Shown piece after piece: positions 45,483-55,137 of a DNA stretch of 63,255 bases. The notes under the pieces were generated by a model that was given only the letters and a program-made list of their open reading frames with translations, was not told the DNA's origin and ran no database searches. Position numbers and translations under genes: made by a program. Source of the stretch: Rubrivivax sp. (lineage in GTDB: Bacteria; Pseudomonadota; Gammaproteobacteria; Burkholderiales; Burkholderiaceae_C); contig SEFA01000031.1 of NCBI GenBank assembly GCA_004210455.1, positions 1 through 63,255 of the forward strand, written 5' to 3'. Each line of letters opens with the position of its first letter. The stretch's first letter is position 1.

Positions 45483-47120
45483 ATGACACAGTCCCCACGC
45501 GGCGGCGCCGCGCCCGCGGTCCGTCTGTGCGAGATCTCCAAGCGCTTCGGCGCGGTGCAGGCCAACCGGTCGGTGAGCCTGGCCGTCGAGCGCGGCACCG
45601 TGCACGGCCTGGTCGGCGAGAACGGCGCCGGCAAGAGCACGCTGATGGCGATCCTCTACGGCTACTACCACGCCGACGAGGGCCACATCGAGGTCGACGG
45701 CCAGCGCGTCACCATCGCCAACTCGCAGCAGGCCATCGCGCTGGGCATCGGGATGGTGCATCAGCACTTCATGCTGGTGGACACGCTGTCCGCGCTGGAC
45801 AACGTGATGCTGGGCGCCGAGCCCGCCTTCTTCCTCTCCCGCGCGAAGCGCCAGGTGCGTCAGGAGCTGGAAGCGCTGATGCGCGACACCGGCCTGACGG
45901 TGCGCCTGGACGCGACGGTGGCGGACCTGCCGGTCGGCGAGATGCAGCGGCTGGAGATCCTGAAGGCGCTGTACCGCGGCGCGAAGATCCTGATCCTGGA
46001 CGAGCCCACCGCGGTGCTGACGCCGCAGGAGACCGACCAGCTGTTCGAGGTCCTGCGTCGCCTGCGCGAGCGCGGCACCACCATCCTCCTGATCACGCAC
46101 AAGCTGCGCGAGGTGATGGCCCTGTGCGACGCCGTGACCGTGATGCGCGCGGGCGCCGTGATCAAGACCTGCGCGATCGGCGAGACCAGTCCCGAGGACC
46201 TGGCCGAGAGCATGGTCGGCCGCAAGGTCAACCTGGGCCGTGACGATGCCGGCGCGAAGGCGTCGTCCGGCGCGCCGGTGCTGAAGGCCGAAGGCCTGAC
46301 CGTCGCCGGCGACAGCGGCTCCGGTGTCCACCTGCTCAGCAATGCGACGCTGGCACTGCGTCCGGGCGAGATCGTCGGCGTGGCCGGCGTGTCCGGCAAC
46401 GGCCAGAGCGAGCTGCTGGAAGTCCTGGCCGGCATGCGCGCGCCGGACGCCGGCACGCTGCACGTCGCCGGCCGCGACTTCCGCCCGACCGCGTGGATGG
46501 ATCCGCGCACGGCGCGTGAGCTCAAGCTCGCGCACGTGCCCGAGGACCGCCATGCGCTCGGCATGGTGCTGGACTTCCCCGCATGGGAAACGGCCGCGCT
46601 CGGCTATCACGAGCAGGACGCCTACCGCGCCGGCCCGATGGGCCTGGGCATGAACCAGCGCCATCTGCGCGCGCAGACTGCCGAGATGATGGAGCGTTTC
46701 GACGTCCGTCCGCGCAACGCGGAGCTGGGCTCGTCGAAGTTCTCCGGCGGCAACCAGCAGAAGCTGATCCTGGCGCGCGAGATCGGCCAGAGCCCCGCGG
46801 TGCTGCTGGTCGGCCAGCCGACGCGCGGCGTCGACATCGGCGCGATCGAATTCATCCACAACCAGCTGCGCCGCCTGCGCGACGCCGGTTGCGCGATCCT
46901 CGTCGTCTCCAGCGAGCTCGACGAGATCCTGGCGCTGGCCGATCGCGTGATCGTCATGAACGCCGGCCGCATCACCGGCGAACTCGCCATCGACGAGTGC
47001 ACCGAGAAGAACCTGGGCCTGCTGATGTCCGCTTCCCCGGCGACGACCGCGACCTCATCGACGTCGTCGACGTCTTCCTCGACCCCTGACAAGACCGCTG
47101 ACGCGGCCGTGGCCCCATGA
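45483..47120 (+). CDS. Nucleoside ABC transporter, two-domain ATPase
   Basis: 545-residue ATPase with two nucleotide-binding domains, the RbsA/YufO arrangement used with BMP proteins. NBD1: Walker A GENGAGKSTLM, signature LPVGEMQRLEILKAL, Walker B ILILDEPTAVLTP. NBD2 has a degenerate Walker A GVSGNGQSELL (Gln replaces the Lys), signature KFSGGNQQKLILAREI and VLLVGQPTRGVDIG in place of a normal Walker B, as in related sugar importers. The C-terminus is a Ser/Thr-rich tail (TATSSTSSTSSSTPDK). It follows the binding protein by 25 bp and overlaps the first permease by 4 bp. Confidence 0.94.
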   Translation: MTQSPRGGAAPAVRLCEISKRFGAVQANRSVSLAVERGTVHGLVGENGAGKSTLMAILYGYYHADEGHIEVDGQRVTIANSQQAIALGIGMVHQHFMLVDTLSALDNVMLGAEPAFFLSRAKRQVRQELEALMRDTGLTVRLDATVADLPVGEMQRLEILKALYRGAKILILDEPTAVLTPQETDQLFEVLRRLRERGTTILLITHKLREVMALCDAVTVMRAGAVIKTCAIGETSPEDLAESMVGRKVNLGRDDAGAKASSGAPVLKAEGLTVAGDSGSGVHLLSNATLALRPGEIVGVAGVSGNGQSELLEVLAGMRAPDAGTLHVAGRDFRPTAWMDPRTARELKLAHVPEDRHALGMVLDFPAWETAALGYHEQDAYRAGPMGLGMNQRHLRAQTAEMMERFDVRPRNAELGSSKFSGGNQQKLILAREIGQSPAVLLVGQPTRGVDIGAIEFIHNQLRRLRDAGCAILVVSSELDEILALADRVIVMNAGRITGELAIDECTEKNLGLLMSASPATTATSSTSSTSSSTPDKTADAAVAP

Positions 47121-48250
47121 GCGCCCAAGCTTTGCAGATGCCGCGCTGGATGGACCTGGTCCTCCTGCCGCTGTGGAACCTGCTGATCGCGCTGGCGGTG
47201 GCCGGCGGCGTGGTGCTGCTGATCGGCGCCAGCCCGATGCAGGCGCTGACGGTGCTGCTGGACGGCGCGCTGGGCAGCGCGCGCGGCCTCGGCTACACGC
47301 TCTACTACACGACCACCTTCATCTTCACCGGCCTCGCGGTCGCGGTCGCCTTCCACGGCGGCCTGTTCAACATCGGCGGGGAAGGGCAGGCGACGCTGGG
47401 CGGCATCGGCGTGGGGCTGGTGTCGCTGTGGCTGGGCGCCAAGCTGCCCGGCTTCCTGATGATCCCGCTGGCGATCGTCGCGGCCGCGCTGTTCGGCATG
47501 GTCTGGGCCGCCGTGCCCGGCTACCTGCAGGCCTGGCGCGGCAGCCACGTGGTCATCACGACCATCATGTTCAACTTCCTGGCGGCCAGCCTCAACGGCT
47601 ACCTGCTCGTGAACTGGCTGCGCCCCAACGGCTCCATGTCGGTCGAGAGCGACGCCTTCGCCGACTCGGCGCGCATGCCGGCGGTCCATGAGCTGCTGGC
47701 GAAGTTCGGCGTCGAATGGCCGTCCTCGCCGCTGAACCTGTCGATCCTGCTGGCCGTCGCGGCCTGCGTCTTCGTCTGGTGGTTCCTGTGGAAGAGCCGC
47801 GCCGGCTACGTGCTGCGCGCGGTCGGCTCGAACCCGAGCGCCGCCCACTACGCGGGCATCCGGCCGCGCTGGCAGGTGCTGGCCGCGATGGGGCTGTCCG
47901 GCGCGCTGGCCGGGCTGGTCGGCGTCAACGAGATCGCCGGCGTGCAGGGCAAGCTGACGCTGGACTTCGTCGCCGGCGCGGGCTTCACCGGCATCGCCGT
48001 CGCGCTCATGGGCCGCAACCATCCGGTCGGCATCGTGCTGGCCTCGCTGCTGTTCGGCACGCTGTACCAGGGCGGTGTCGAGGTGTCGTTCGAGGTCCCC
48101 GGCTTCAGCCGCGAGATGGTCGTGACGGTGCAGGGCCTCATCGTCCTGTTCGCCGGCGCGATGGCAATGGTGAGCGCGCCGATGTTCGCGAAGCTCTACG
48201 GCGCGTTCGCGCGCAAGCAGCGCGCCGCGGAAGGGAAGTCCCATGGATGA
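47117..48250 (+). CDS. Nucleoside ABC transporter permease 1 (YufP type)
   Basis: 377-residue membrane permease of the BMP-linked nucleoside importer. About eight to nine hydrophobic segments; family stretch FNIGGEGQATLGGIGVGL, VITTIMFNFLAASLNGYLL and the coupling loop YVLRAVGSNPSAAHYAGI. It has the longer N-terminus typical of the YufP partner. Start overlaps the ATPase stop (ATGA-type, 4 bp) and its end overlaps the second permease by 8 bp, so the three are translated as a unit. Confidence 0.94.
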   Translation: MSAQALQMPRWMDLVLLPLWNLLIALAVAGGVVLLIGASPMQALTVLLDGALGSARGLGYTLYYTTTFIFTGLAVAVAFHGGLFNIGGEGQATLGGIGVGLVSLWLGAKLPGFLMIPLAIVAAALFGMVWAAVPGYLQAWRGSHVVITTIMFNFLAASLNGYLLVNWLRPNGSMSVESDAFADSARMPAVHELLAKFGVEWPSSPLNLSILLAVAACVFVWWFLWKSRAGYVLRAVGSNPSAAHYAGIRPRWQVLAAMGLSGALAGLVGVNEIAGVQGKLTLDFVAGAGFTGIAVALMGRNHPVGIVLASLLFGTLYQGGVEVSFEVPGFSREMVVTVQGLIVLFAGAMAMVSAPMFAKLYGAFARKQRAAEGKSHG

Positions 48251-49208
48251 GGTCCTGATCGGCTCCGTGCTGGCGTCGACGCTGCGCGTCACCACGCCGC
48301 TGCTGTTCGCCGCGCTCGCCGGCCTGCTGTCGGAGCGCTCCGGCGTGGTCGACATCGGCCTGGAAGGCAAGATGCTCTCCGCCGCCTTCGCCGCGGCGGC
48401 GGTGGCCAGCGTGTCGCACTCGACGACGCTGGGCCTGCTCGCCGCGATCGTCGTGGCCATCGCGATGTCGATGGTCCACGGTTTCGCGACGGTCACGCAC
48501 CGCGGCGACCAGGTCGTCTCCGGCGTCGCGCTGAACATGGTGGCCGCCGGCCTGACCGTGGTGCTGGGCATCGCGTGGTTCGCGCAGGGCGGCCAGACGC
48601 CGCCGATCGGCGCGGAGCAGCGCATCACCGGCCTGCTGCCGCAGTGGGCCGAGCCCACGCCCGGCAGCTGGTTCGCTTCCGTCGTCGGCCACGGCCTGCT
48701 GAGCCACAACGCGCTGGTCTACCTGGCCTTCCTGCTGGTGGTCGTCGTGTGGTTCTTCCTGGAGCGCACGCGCCCCGGCCTGCGCCTGCGCGCGGTCGGC
48801 GAGAACCCGGCGATGGTCGACGCGGCCGGCGTGTCCGTGCCGCGGCTGCGCTACACCGCGCTGGCGCTCAACGGCGTCCTGTGCGGCCTGGGCGGCGCCT
48901 ACCTGACGCTGGCGCAGAACGCCTCCTTCTCCCCGAACATGACCGCCGGCCGCGGCTTCATCGCGCTGGCCGCGATGATCTTCGGCAAGTGGAAGCCGGT
49001 GCCGACGCTGTGCGCCTGCCTGCTGTTCGGCTTCCTGGACGCCGTCGCGATCCGCCTGCAGGGCGTCTCGCTGCCGGGCATTGGCGAAGTGCCGGTGCAG
49101 CTGATCCAGGCGCTGCCCTACATCCTGACGGTGGTGCTGCTGGCCGGCTTCATCGGCCAGGCGATCGCGCCCAAGGCGCTCAGCAAGCCCTACGTGAAGG
49201 AGCGCTGA
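48243..49208 (+). CDS. Nucleoside ABC transporter permease 2 (YufQ type)
   Basis: 321-residue second permease. Family motifs: LTPLLFAALAGL-like TPLLFAALAGLLSERSGV, DIGLEGKMLSAAFAAAAV (the IGxEG segment), GDQVVSGVALNMVAAGLT and the coupling loop LRLRAVGENPAMVDAAGV. Around eight hydrophobic segments. It begins MDEVLIGSVLAS inside the previous permease gene (8-bp overlap) and is followed 2 bp later by cdd, showing that transport and salvage are co-expressed. Confidence 0.94.
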   Translation: MDEVLIGSVLASTLRVTTPLLFAALAGLLSERSGVVDIGLEGKMLSAAFAAAAVASVSHSTTLGLLAAIVVAIAMSMVHGFATVTHRGDQVVSGVALNMVAAGLTVVLGIAWFAQGGQTPPIGAEQRITGLLPQWAEPTPGSWFASVVGHGLLSHNALVYLAFLLVVVVWFFLERTRPGLRLRAVGENPAMVDAAGVSVPRLRYTALALNGVLCGLGGAYLTLAQNASFSPNMTAGRGFIALAAMIFGKWKPVPTLCACLLFGFLDAVAIRLQGVSLPGIGEVPVQLIQALPYILTVVLLAGFIGQAIAPKALSKPYVKER

Positions 49209-49210
49209 TC

Positions 49211-49669
49211 ATGGCCTCGTCCCAGGATTCCCAGGCCGACCTGATCGCGGCGATCCCGCTGCCCGCCGAGGTCATCGAGCGGCTGCTCGAGGCCGCGCTG
49301 GCCGCGCGCCAGCATTCGCATGCGCCGTATTCAAACTACTTCGTCGGCGCCGCGGTGCTCGACGAGCACGGCCGCATCCATGCCGGCTGCAACATCGAGA
49401 ACGCCGCCTACCCGCAGGGCTGGTGCGCGGAGACCAACGCGCTGGGCCACATGATCATGGGCGGCGGCCGCGTGGCGCGCGCGGTGATGGTCACCGGCGC
49501 GGGCTCGGAAATCATCACCCCCTGCGGCGGCTGCCGCCAGAAGCTGCGCGAGTTCGCGCGGCCCGACGACCTCATCGTGATCGCCGGCGACGCCTCCGGC
49601 GTGCGCGCCTACTGGACCCTGGAGCAGCTGCTGCCCGCCAGCTTCGGTCCGGATCACCTGAAGCCCTGA
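49211..49669 (+). CDS. cdd: Cytidine deaminase
   Basis: 152-residue homotetrameric-type zinc enzyme deaminating cytidine and deoxycytidine to uridine forms. Zinc site: HAGCNIENAAYPQGWCAE (the Cys of CNIENAAY group and catalytic Glu in CAE) and ITPCGGCRQKLREF with two Cys ligands. The N-terminal SHAPYSNYFVGAAVLD is family-typical. It sits 2 bp after the second permease in the nucleoside operon, feeding uridine pools while deoA and the phosphorylase handle other nucleosides. Start MASSQDSQ with the preceding gene stop almost adjacent. Confidence 0.96.
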   Translation: MASSQDSQADLIAAIPLPAEVIERLLEAALAARQHSHAPYSNYFVGAAVLDEHGRIHAGCNIENAAYPQGWCAETNALGHMIMGGGRVARAVMVTGAGSEIITPCGGCRQKLREFARPDDLIVIAGDASGVRAYWTLEQLLPASFGPDHLKP

Positions 49670-49737
49670 ACGTCGACAGTCACGTCGACATCGATATCGA
49701 CACGACGCGGCCGCCCGGCCGCGACAGGAGAACGAAC

Positions 49738-50595
49738 ATGTCCATCCCCCTGCAAGGCGCCGCGCTAGACGCCGCCATCACCGCCAGCATCGCCACGCTG
49801 AAGTCGACCTTCGGCGAGCAAGGCCCCGAAGTGGCCGTCGTGCTGGGCTCCGGCTGGTCCGGCGCCGTCGACCAGCTGCAGGACGTGCAGCACCTGCCGT
49901 ATGCGCAGCTGCCGGCCTTCCCGCAGCCCAAGGTCGAAGGCCACGTGGCCGAGATCGCCGTGGGCCGCGTCGGCCAGCAACGCGTGGCGATGCTGCGCGG
50001 CCGGGCCCACACCTACGAGAGCGGCGACTGCACCGGCATGGCCGGCGCGATCCGCAGCCTGAAGGCCTGGGGCGTGAAGGTGCTGGTGCTGACGAACGCG
50101 TCGGGCAGCCTGCGCTCGCACCAGCCTCCGGGCAGCCTGATGCTGATCTCGGACCACATCAACGCGCCGCAGCGCTCGCCGCTGACGGGCCTGCCGGGCA
50201 GCGACCGCTTCTGCGACATGAGCGTCGCCTACGACGCGGAGCTGCGCCAGCAGGGCTTCAGGATCGCCCGCGAGCACAACATGGTGCTCACCGAAGGCGT
50301 GTACGTGTGGGCCGTCGGGCCGCACTTCGAGACGCCGGCGGAGATCCGCATGTTCGCGGCCTGGGGGGCGGACGCGGTCGGCATGAGCACCGTGCCGGAG
50401 ACCATCCTGGCGCGTCACGCCGGTCTGCGCGTCGCCGGCCTGGCGCTGATCACGAACATGGCCGCGGGCATGTCCGACGAAGCGTTGACGCATGCGCTGA
50501 CGCTGCAGCAGGCCAAGGTCTCGGGCGACCGCGCGGCGGCCTACCTGGGCCACTACTTGGCCTCGCTGGCGACGCTGGCATCGCTGAAGGCCTGA
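49738..50595 (+). CDS. Purine-nucleoside phosphorylase, trimeric type
   Basis: 285-residue phosphorylase splitting purine nucleosides into base and (deoxy)ribose-1-phosphate. Trimeric (PNP class II) hallmarks: VAVVLGSGWSGAVD phosphate loop, HVAEIAVGRVGQQRVAMLRGR region with RGRAHTYE, the VLTNASGSL segment, GVYVWAVGPHFETPAEIR (purine site with GPxFETPAE) and ALITNMAAGMSDE. The purine-site Asn of the NxAAG segment is present. Good Shine-Dalgarno (GACAGGAGAACGAAC) before ATG 49738. It is in the nucleoside salvage operon, 68 bp after cdd. Symbol not assigned because punA, deoD-type and xapA names vary. Confidence 0.93.
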   Translation: MSIPLQGAALDAAITASIATLKSTFGEQGPEVAVVLGSGWSGAVDQLQDVQHLPYAQLPAFPQPKVEGHVAEIAVGRVGQQRVAMLRGRAHTYESGDCTGMAGAIRSLKAWGVKVLVLTNASGSLRSHQPPGSLMLISDHINAPQRSPLTGLPGSDRFCDMSVAYDAELRQQGFRIAREHNMVLTEGVYVWAVGPHFETPAEIRMFAAWGADAVGMSTVPETILARHAGLRVAGLALITNMAAGMSDEALTHALTLQQAKVSGDRAAAYLGHYLASLATLASLKA

Positions 50596-50714
50596 GCCCC
50601 GTCGGTGCAAGATCGGGGCGACGGACCCCGGTCGTCCGACCGCCGGAGGCAGATCGCCGCGGTCCGGCGGACTGCCGGGCCGGCCGTTTGTGAATGAGCA
50701 GTAGGGAGTAGTCG

Positions 50715-51491
50715 ATGAAGTCGGAGATGAGTCTCGAACAAGCGGCGCGCCTGGCGCTGCAATGCCTGGACCTGACGAGCCTGAACGACGGCGACACCGC
50801 CGCCGACATCGAGGTCCTGTGCCAGCGCGCGATCGGCGCGGAGGGCCGTGGTCATGTCGCCGCCGTGTGCGTGTGGCCGACGTACGTCGCGCAGGCGCGC
50901 GCCGCGCTGCCCAAGGGCATCCGCGTGGCCGCGGTCGCCAACTTCCCCGACGGCAGCCTGGATCTGCCGCGCGTGCTGGCCGAGATCGACGCGATCGCGC
51001 AGGCCGGCGCGCAAGAGGTGGACGTCGTGCTGCCGTACCGCGCGCTGATGGCGGGACAGTCGACCGAGGTCGGCGAGTTCCTGTCCGAGGTCCGGCACGC
51101 GACGCGGCCGCTGACGCTCAAGGTGATCATCGAATCGGGCGAACTCGGCTCGACCGCGCGCATCGCCGAGGCCACGCGCCAGGCGCTGATGGCGGGGGCG
51201 GACTTCGTCAAGACGAGTACCGGCAAGACCCCGGTCTCCGCGACGCCGGAAGCGGCCGCGACCATGCTGCGCGAGATCGCCGGCAGCGGCCTGGGCAACG
51301 CGGGCTTCAAGGCCTCAGGCGGCATCCGCTCGGTGGTCGACGCCCGCGTCTATCTGCAGCTGGCCGCCGACGCGCTCGGTGCCGCCGCGCTGACGCCGCA
51401 ACGCCTGCGCTTCGGCGCGAGCGGTCTGCTGGGCGACATCGAGGCGGTCCTGGCCGGCCAGGACAGCGCGGCGGTCAGCGCCGCCTACTGA
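50715..51491 (+). CDS. deoC: Deoxyribose-phosphate aldolase
   Basis: 258-residue class I aldolase converting deoxyribose-5-phosphate to glyceraldehyde-3-phosphate and acetaldehyde. Hallmarks: LDLTSLNDGDT near the N-terminus, EVDVVLPYRALMAG, the Schiff-base region LKVIIESGELG with its Lys, FVKTSTGKTP (catalytic Lys of DFVKTSTGK) and the phosphate loop FKASGGIRS. Start MKSEMSLEQ is 119 bp after the phosphorylase; deoA follows 91 bp later. It drains deoxyribose-1-phosphate made by the phosphorylases in the same operon. Confidence 0.96.
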   Translation: MKSEMSLEQAARLALQCLDLTSLNDGDTAADIEVLCQRAIGAEGRGHVAAVCVWPTYVAQARAALPKGIRVAAVANFPDGSLDLPRVLAEIDAIAQAGAQEVDVVLPYRALMAGQSTEVGEFLSEVRHATRPLTLKVIIESGELGSTARIAEATRQALMAGADFVKTSTGKTPVSATPEAAATMLREIAGSGLGNAGFKASGGIRSVVDARVYLQLAADALGAAALTPQRLRFGASGLLGDIEAVLAGQDSAAVSAAY

Positions 51492-51582
51492 AGCAGCGCG
51501 CGACGAGCGCAAGCCGCGATGACCCGCCTCCATGGACGAGGGGCGGGCGCATGACGACAACATACCAAGGGACGCGGCGATC

Positions 51583-52899
51583 ATGCTGGCTCAGGAAATC
51601 ATTCGAACCAAGCGCGAGGGGCGCGCCTTGGACGAGACCCAGATCCAGCACTTCGTGCGCGGCCTGGTGGACGGCAGCTGGAGCGAAGGCCAGGTGGCGT
51701 CGCTCGGCATGGCGGTGTTCCTCAAGGGCATGGGGCGCGACGAGGCCGTGGCGCTGACGCGCGCCATGATGAACAGCGGCCGGGTGCTGAGCTGGCCGGA
51801 CATGCCGGGGCCGGTGCTCGACAAGCATTCGAGCGGCGGCGTCGGCGACAAGCTGAGCCTGATGATCGCGCCCATGGTGGCGGCCTGCGGCGGCTACGTG
51901 CCGATGATCGCGGGACGCGGACTGGGGCACACCGGCGGGACCGTCGACAAGCTCGAAGCGATCCCCGGCTACACGACGACGCCGGCGCCGGCCGACTTCG
52001 ACCGCATCGTGCGCACGCTGGGTTGCGCCGTCATCGGCCAGACCAGCGATCTGGCACCGGCGGACAAGCGCTTCTACGCGGTGCGCGACATCACCGCGAC
52101 GGTGGAAAGCGTGCCGCTGATCACCGCAAGCATCCTGTCGAAGAAGCTCGCCGCCGGTCTGCAGGGCCTGGCGATGGACATCAAGTGCGGCAACGGCGCG
52201 TTCGCGGCGACGCCGGAATTCGGACGCGAGCTCGCGCAGAGCATCGTGGACGTGGCCGGCGGCGCCGGCCTGCGCACGCGGGCGTTGATCACCGACATGA
52301 ACCAGGTGCTGGGGCACGAGGTCGGCAACGCGCTGGAAGTGCGCGGCGCCATCGACTACCTGACCGGTCGCCGCCCGCGCGAGGCCCGCACCCATGAGCT
52401 CACGCTGGCCCTGTGCGCCGAGCTGCTGGTGCTGGGCGGGCTCGCGCCCGACACGGCGTCGGCGCGCGTGAAGCTGCAGGCCGCGCTGGACAGCGGCGCG
52501 GCGGCGGAACGCTTCGCGAAGATGGTCGCCGCGCTCGGCGGCCCGGCCGATCTGCTGGAGAAGCCCGAGGCGCATCTGGCGTCGGCGCCCGTCGTGCGCC
52601 CGATCGCGGCAGCGCGCGCAGGCCGCATCGTCGGCATGGACACACGCGCGCTCGGGCTCGTCATCGTCAAACTCGGCGGCGGCCGGCGCCTGCCGGGCGA
52701 CGCGCTCGACATGCGCGTGGGCCTCGACCGCTTCGCGCAGCTCGGCGACGTCGTCGAGGCGGGCGATCCGATCGCCTTCGTGCATGCCGCCGACGAGGCC
52801 TCGGCCGATCGCGCCAGCGCGCAGGTGCTCGCCGCCATCACCGTCGGCGACGCGCCGTCCTGGGCGCCGACGCCGCTCGTCATGGCGGAATTGGGCTGA
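51583..52899 (+). CDS. deoA: Thymidine phosphorylase
   Basis: 438-residue enzyme splitting thymidine and deoxyuridine into base and deoxyribose-1-phosphate. The glycosyltransferase family 3 motif is DKHSSGGVGDKLSLMIAPM and the GRGLGHTGGTVDKLEAIPG block follows; also KKLAAGLQGLAMDIKCGNG, DMNQVLGHEVGNALEV and the C-terminal domain with GGRRLPGDALDMRVGL. Start ATG 51583 was chosen over an in-frame ATG 17 codons upstream that lies in the untranslated gap. Last gene of the nucleoside operon; downstream trmB starts 37 bp later on the same strand and may be read through. Confidence 0.95.
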   Translation: MLAQEIIRTKREGRALDETQIQHFVRGLVDGSWSEGQVASLGMAVFLKGMGRDEAVALTRAMMNSGRVLSWPDMPGPVLDKHSSGGVGDKLSLMIAPMVAACGGYVPMIAGRGLGHTGGTVDKLEAIPGYTTTPAPADFDRIVRTLGCAVIGQTSDLAPADKRFYAVRDITATVESVPLITASILSKKLAAGLQGLAMDIKCGNGAFAATPEFGRELAQSIVDVAGGAGLRTRALITDMNQVLGHEVGNALEVRGAIDYLTGRRPREARTHELTLALCAELLVLGGLAPDTASARVKLQAALDSGAAAERFAKMVAALGGPADLLEKPEAHLASAPVVRPIAAARAGRIVGMDTRALGLVIVKLGGGRRLPGDALDMRVGLDRFAQLGDVVEAGDPIAFVHAADEASADRASAQVLAAITVGDAPSWAPTPLVMAELG

Positions 52900-52936
52900 T
52901 CGCTAGAATCCCGGCCCTCGATTCCTGATTCACGAC

Positions 52937-53704
52937 ATGTCCGATTCCATCGACTCCATCGACGATCCCATCGACAGCGACAGCATCAACGCGAGCGAAT
53001 CGCCGGCGGGCGAGGGCGTCAACCACCCGAAGGCTCGCATCCGCAGCTTCGTCGTGCGCCCTGGGCGCATGGGCACTGGCCAGGTGAGGGCGCTCGCGGA
53101 ACTCGGACCCAGGTTCGTGCTGCCGTTCAAGGACGAGGCGCTCGACTACGAGGCGGCCTTCGGCCGCCAGGCGCCGGTGGTCTTCGAGATCGGTTTCGGC
53201 ATGGGGGCGGCCACCGCCCAGATCGCGCAGGCGCTGCCCGACATCGACTTCATCGGCTGCGAGGTGCACGAACCCGGCGTCGGCGCGCTGCTCAAGCTGA
53301 TCGGCGAGCAGGACATCGCCAACATCCGCATCTTCCAGCACGACGCGTTCGAGGTGCTGGGCGCCATGATTCCCAAGGGATCGCTCGCGGGCGTGCACAT
53401 CTACTTCCCCGATCCCTGGCACAAGAAGCGTCACAACAAGCGCCGGCTGGTCCAGCCGCCGTTCATCGCCAAGCTGGTGCAACACGTGGCCCCCGGCGGC
53501 TACCTGCATCTGGCCACCGACTGGGAGCCCTACGCCCAGCAGATGCTGGAGGTGCTCAGCGGCGATCCTGACCTGGTGAACACCTCGACCCGCGCGGACG
53601 GTTACGCCGACAAGCCCGAGTACCGCCCGCTGACCAAGTTCGAGAACCGGGGCCTGAAACTGGGTCACGGCGTCTGGGACCTGGTGTTCAAGCGCAAGGC
53701 CTGA
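52937..53704 (+). CDS. trmB: tRNA (guanine-N7-)-methyltransferase TrmB
   Basis: 255-residue SAM methyltransferase for G46 of tRNA. The family block [20 protein letters not shown] binds SAM, with [34 protein letters not shown] (the PDPWxKxRHxKRR motif) and [11 protein letters not shown]. An N-terminal extension of about 55 residues is Asp/Ser/Ile-rich ([17 protein letters not shown]), coding in a repetitive ATCGAC stretch, and precedes the conserved [13 protein letters not shown]. Start at 52937 is the first ATG after the deoA stop; the true start may be later. It is transcribed with the salvage genes or on its own. Confidence 0.95.
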   Translation: MSDSIDSIDDPIDSDSINASESPAGEGVNHPKARIRSFVVRPGRMGTGQVRALAELGPRFVLPFKDEALDYEAAFGRQAPVVFEIGFGMGAATAQIAQALPDIDFIGCEVHEPGVGALLKLIGEQDIANIRIFQHDAFEVLGAMIPKGSLAGVHIYFPDPWHKKRHNKRRLVQPPFIAKLVQHVAPGGYLHLATDWEPYAQQMLEVLSGDPDLVNTSTRADGYADKPEYRPLTKFENRGLKLGHGVWDLVFKRKA

Positions 53705-53858
53705 CCCGCGCGCCGCGGGCCGGTGTCCCGGGTTCGCGGGGCCTCGCTCCGCATCCCGCCCGTCAGGGCGGCGCCCCACGTGACAAAGGTCAGGCACGGC
53801 CGGACCTGCAAGGCCTTTCAGGGATCGCCAAAAGGTCGCGCTGGTAGAGTTCCTCTCT

Positions 53859-55088
53859 ATGTCCGAATCCAACTCCCTCGCCGGCCGGCACGTCCTCCTG
53901 GGCCTGTCCGGCGGCATCGCCTGCTACAAGATCGCCGAGCTGACGCGGCTGTTCGTGAAGGCCGGCGCCACGGTGCAGGTCATCATGACGGAAGCCGCGG
54001 AGGCCTTCATCACGCCGGTGACGATGCAGGCGCTGTCCAACCGCCCGGTCTTCACCAGCCAGTGGGATGCGCGCCCCGACAACAACATGGCGCACATCAA
54101 CCTCACGCGCGAGGCCGACGTGATGGTGGTCGCGCCGGCCAGCGCGGACTTCATCGCCAAGCTGGCGCAGGGCCGCGCGGACGACCTGCTGTCGCTGACC
54201 GCGCTGGCGCGTCCGGCGCACAAGTGCGCGCTGCTGCTGGCCCCCGCGATGAACCGCGAGATGTGGGCGCACCCCGCCACGCAGCGCAATCTGGCGCAGG
54301 TGCAGGCGGACGGCGCGCTGGTGATGGGCGTGGGGTCCGGCGACCAGGCCTGCGGCGAGGTCGGCGACGGCCGCATGCTCGAGCCGATGCAACTGCTGGA
54401 GCACGTGGTCTCGCATTTCCAGCCGAGGGTGCTGGCCGGACGCAAGCTGCTGATCACGGCCGGACCGACCTACGAGGCGATCGATCCGGTGCGCGGCATC
54501 ACCAACCGCTCCAGCGGCAAGATGGGTTTCGCCGTCGCGCGCGCGGCGGCGGAGGCGGGCGCCGAGGTGACGTTGATCGCCGGTCCCGTGCACCTGCCGA
54601 CGCCGCTGGGCGTCACGCGCATCGACGTGCTGAGCGCGCGCGAGATGCTGGATGCGGTGCTGCCGCGCGCGGCCACGCACCAGGTGTTCGTCGCGACCGC
54701 GGCGGTCGCGGACTGGCGCCCGGCGCAGACGGCCGAACACAAGATCAAGAAGAACGCCAGGGCGGGCGAGGCGGTCGCGCCCGCGCTGGACCTGGCGGAG
54801 AACCCCGACATCCTGGCGACCGTCGCCGCCATGCCGCATCCGCCGCTGTGCGTCGGCTTCGCGGCGGAGAGCCAGGACCTCATCAAGCATGCGCGCGAGA
54901 AGCGCCAGCGCAAGAACGTGCCGCTGATCGTGGCCAACATCGGCCCGCAGGCCTTCGGCCAGGACGACAACGCGCTGACGCTGGTCGACGCGCGCGGCGA
55001 GCGCGAGCTCTCGCGCGCCGACAAGCTGACGCTGGCGCGCGAGCTGGTGCGCGAGATCGCGCAGCGGCTGACGACCTACGGCACTTGA
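53859..55088 (+). CDS. coaBC: Phosphopantothenoylcysteine decarboxylase/synthetase
   Basis: 409-residue bifunctional coenzyme A biosynthesis enzyme (Dfp). N-terminal FMN-dependent decarboxylase: [38 protein letters not shown] with the catalytic His, APAMNREMW and [13 protein letters not shown] with the Cys. C-terminal synthetase: [38 protein letters not shown], the [10 protein letters not shown] segment and HKIKK substrate-binding Lys. It is 50 bp upstream of dut, the usual order in proteobacteria being coaBC-dut. Confidence 0.97.
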   Translation: MSESNSLAGRHVLLGLSGGIACYKIAELTRLFVKAGATVQVIMTEAAEAFITPVTMQALSNRPVFTSQWDARPDNNMAHINLTREADVMVVAPASADFIAKLAQGRADDLLSLTALARPAHKCALLLAPAMNREMWAHPATQRNLAQVQADGALVMGVGSGDQACGEVGDGRMLEPMQLLEHVVSHFQPRVLAGRKLLITAGPTYEAIDPVRGITNRSSGKMGFAVARAAAEAGAEVTLIAGPVHLPTPLGVTRIDVLSAREMLDAVLPRAATHQVFVATAAVADWRPAQTAEHKIKKNARAGEAVAPALDLAENPDILATVAAMPHPPLCVGFAAESQDLIKHAREKRQRKNVPLIVANIGPQAFGQDDNALTLVDARGERELSRADKLTLARELVREIAQRLTTYGT

Positions 55089-55137
55089 AGCCGTCGCTGC
55101 CCTTCAGATTCCCAGGACTTCCTTTCCGACTGATTCC

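Noticed and set aside
52940-53000. Repeated ATCGAC/GACTCCATC words at the start of trmB
   Set aside because: A short low-complexity coding stretch (Asp/Ser/Ile), not a separate repeat element.
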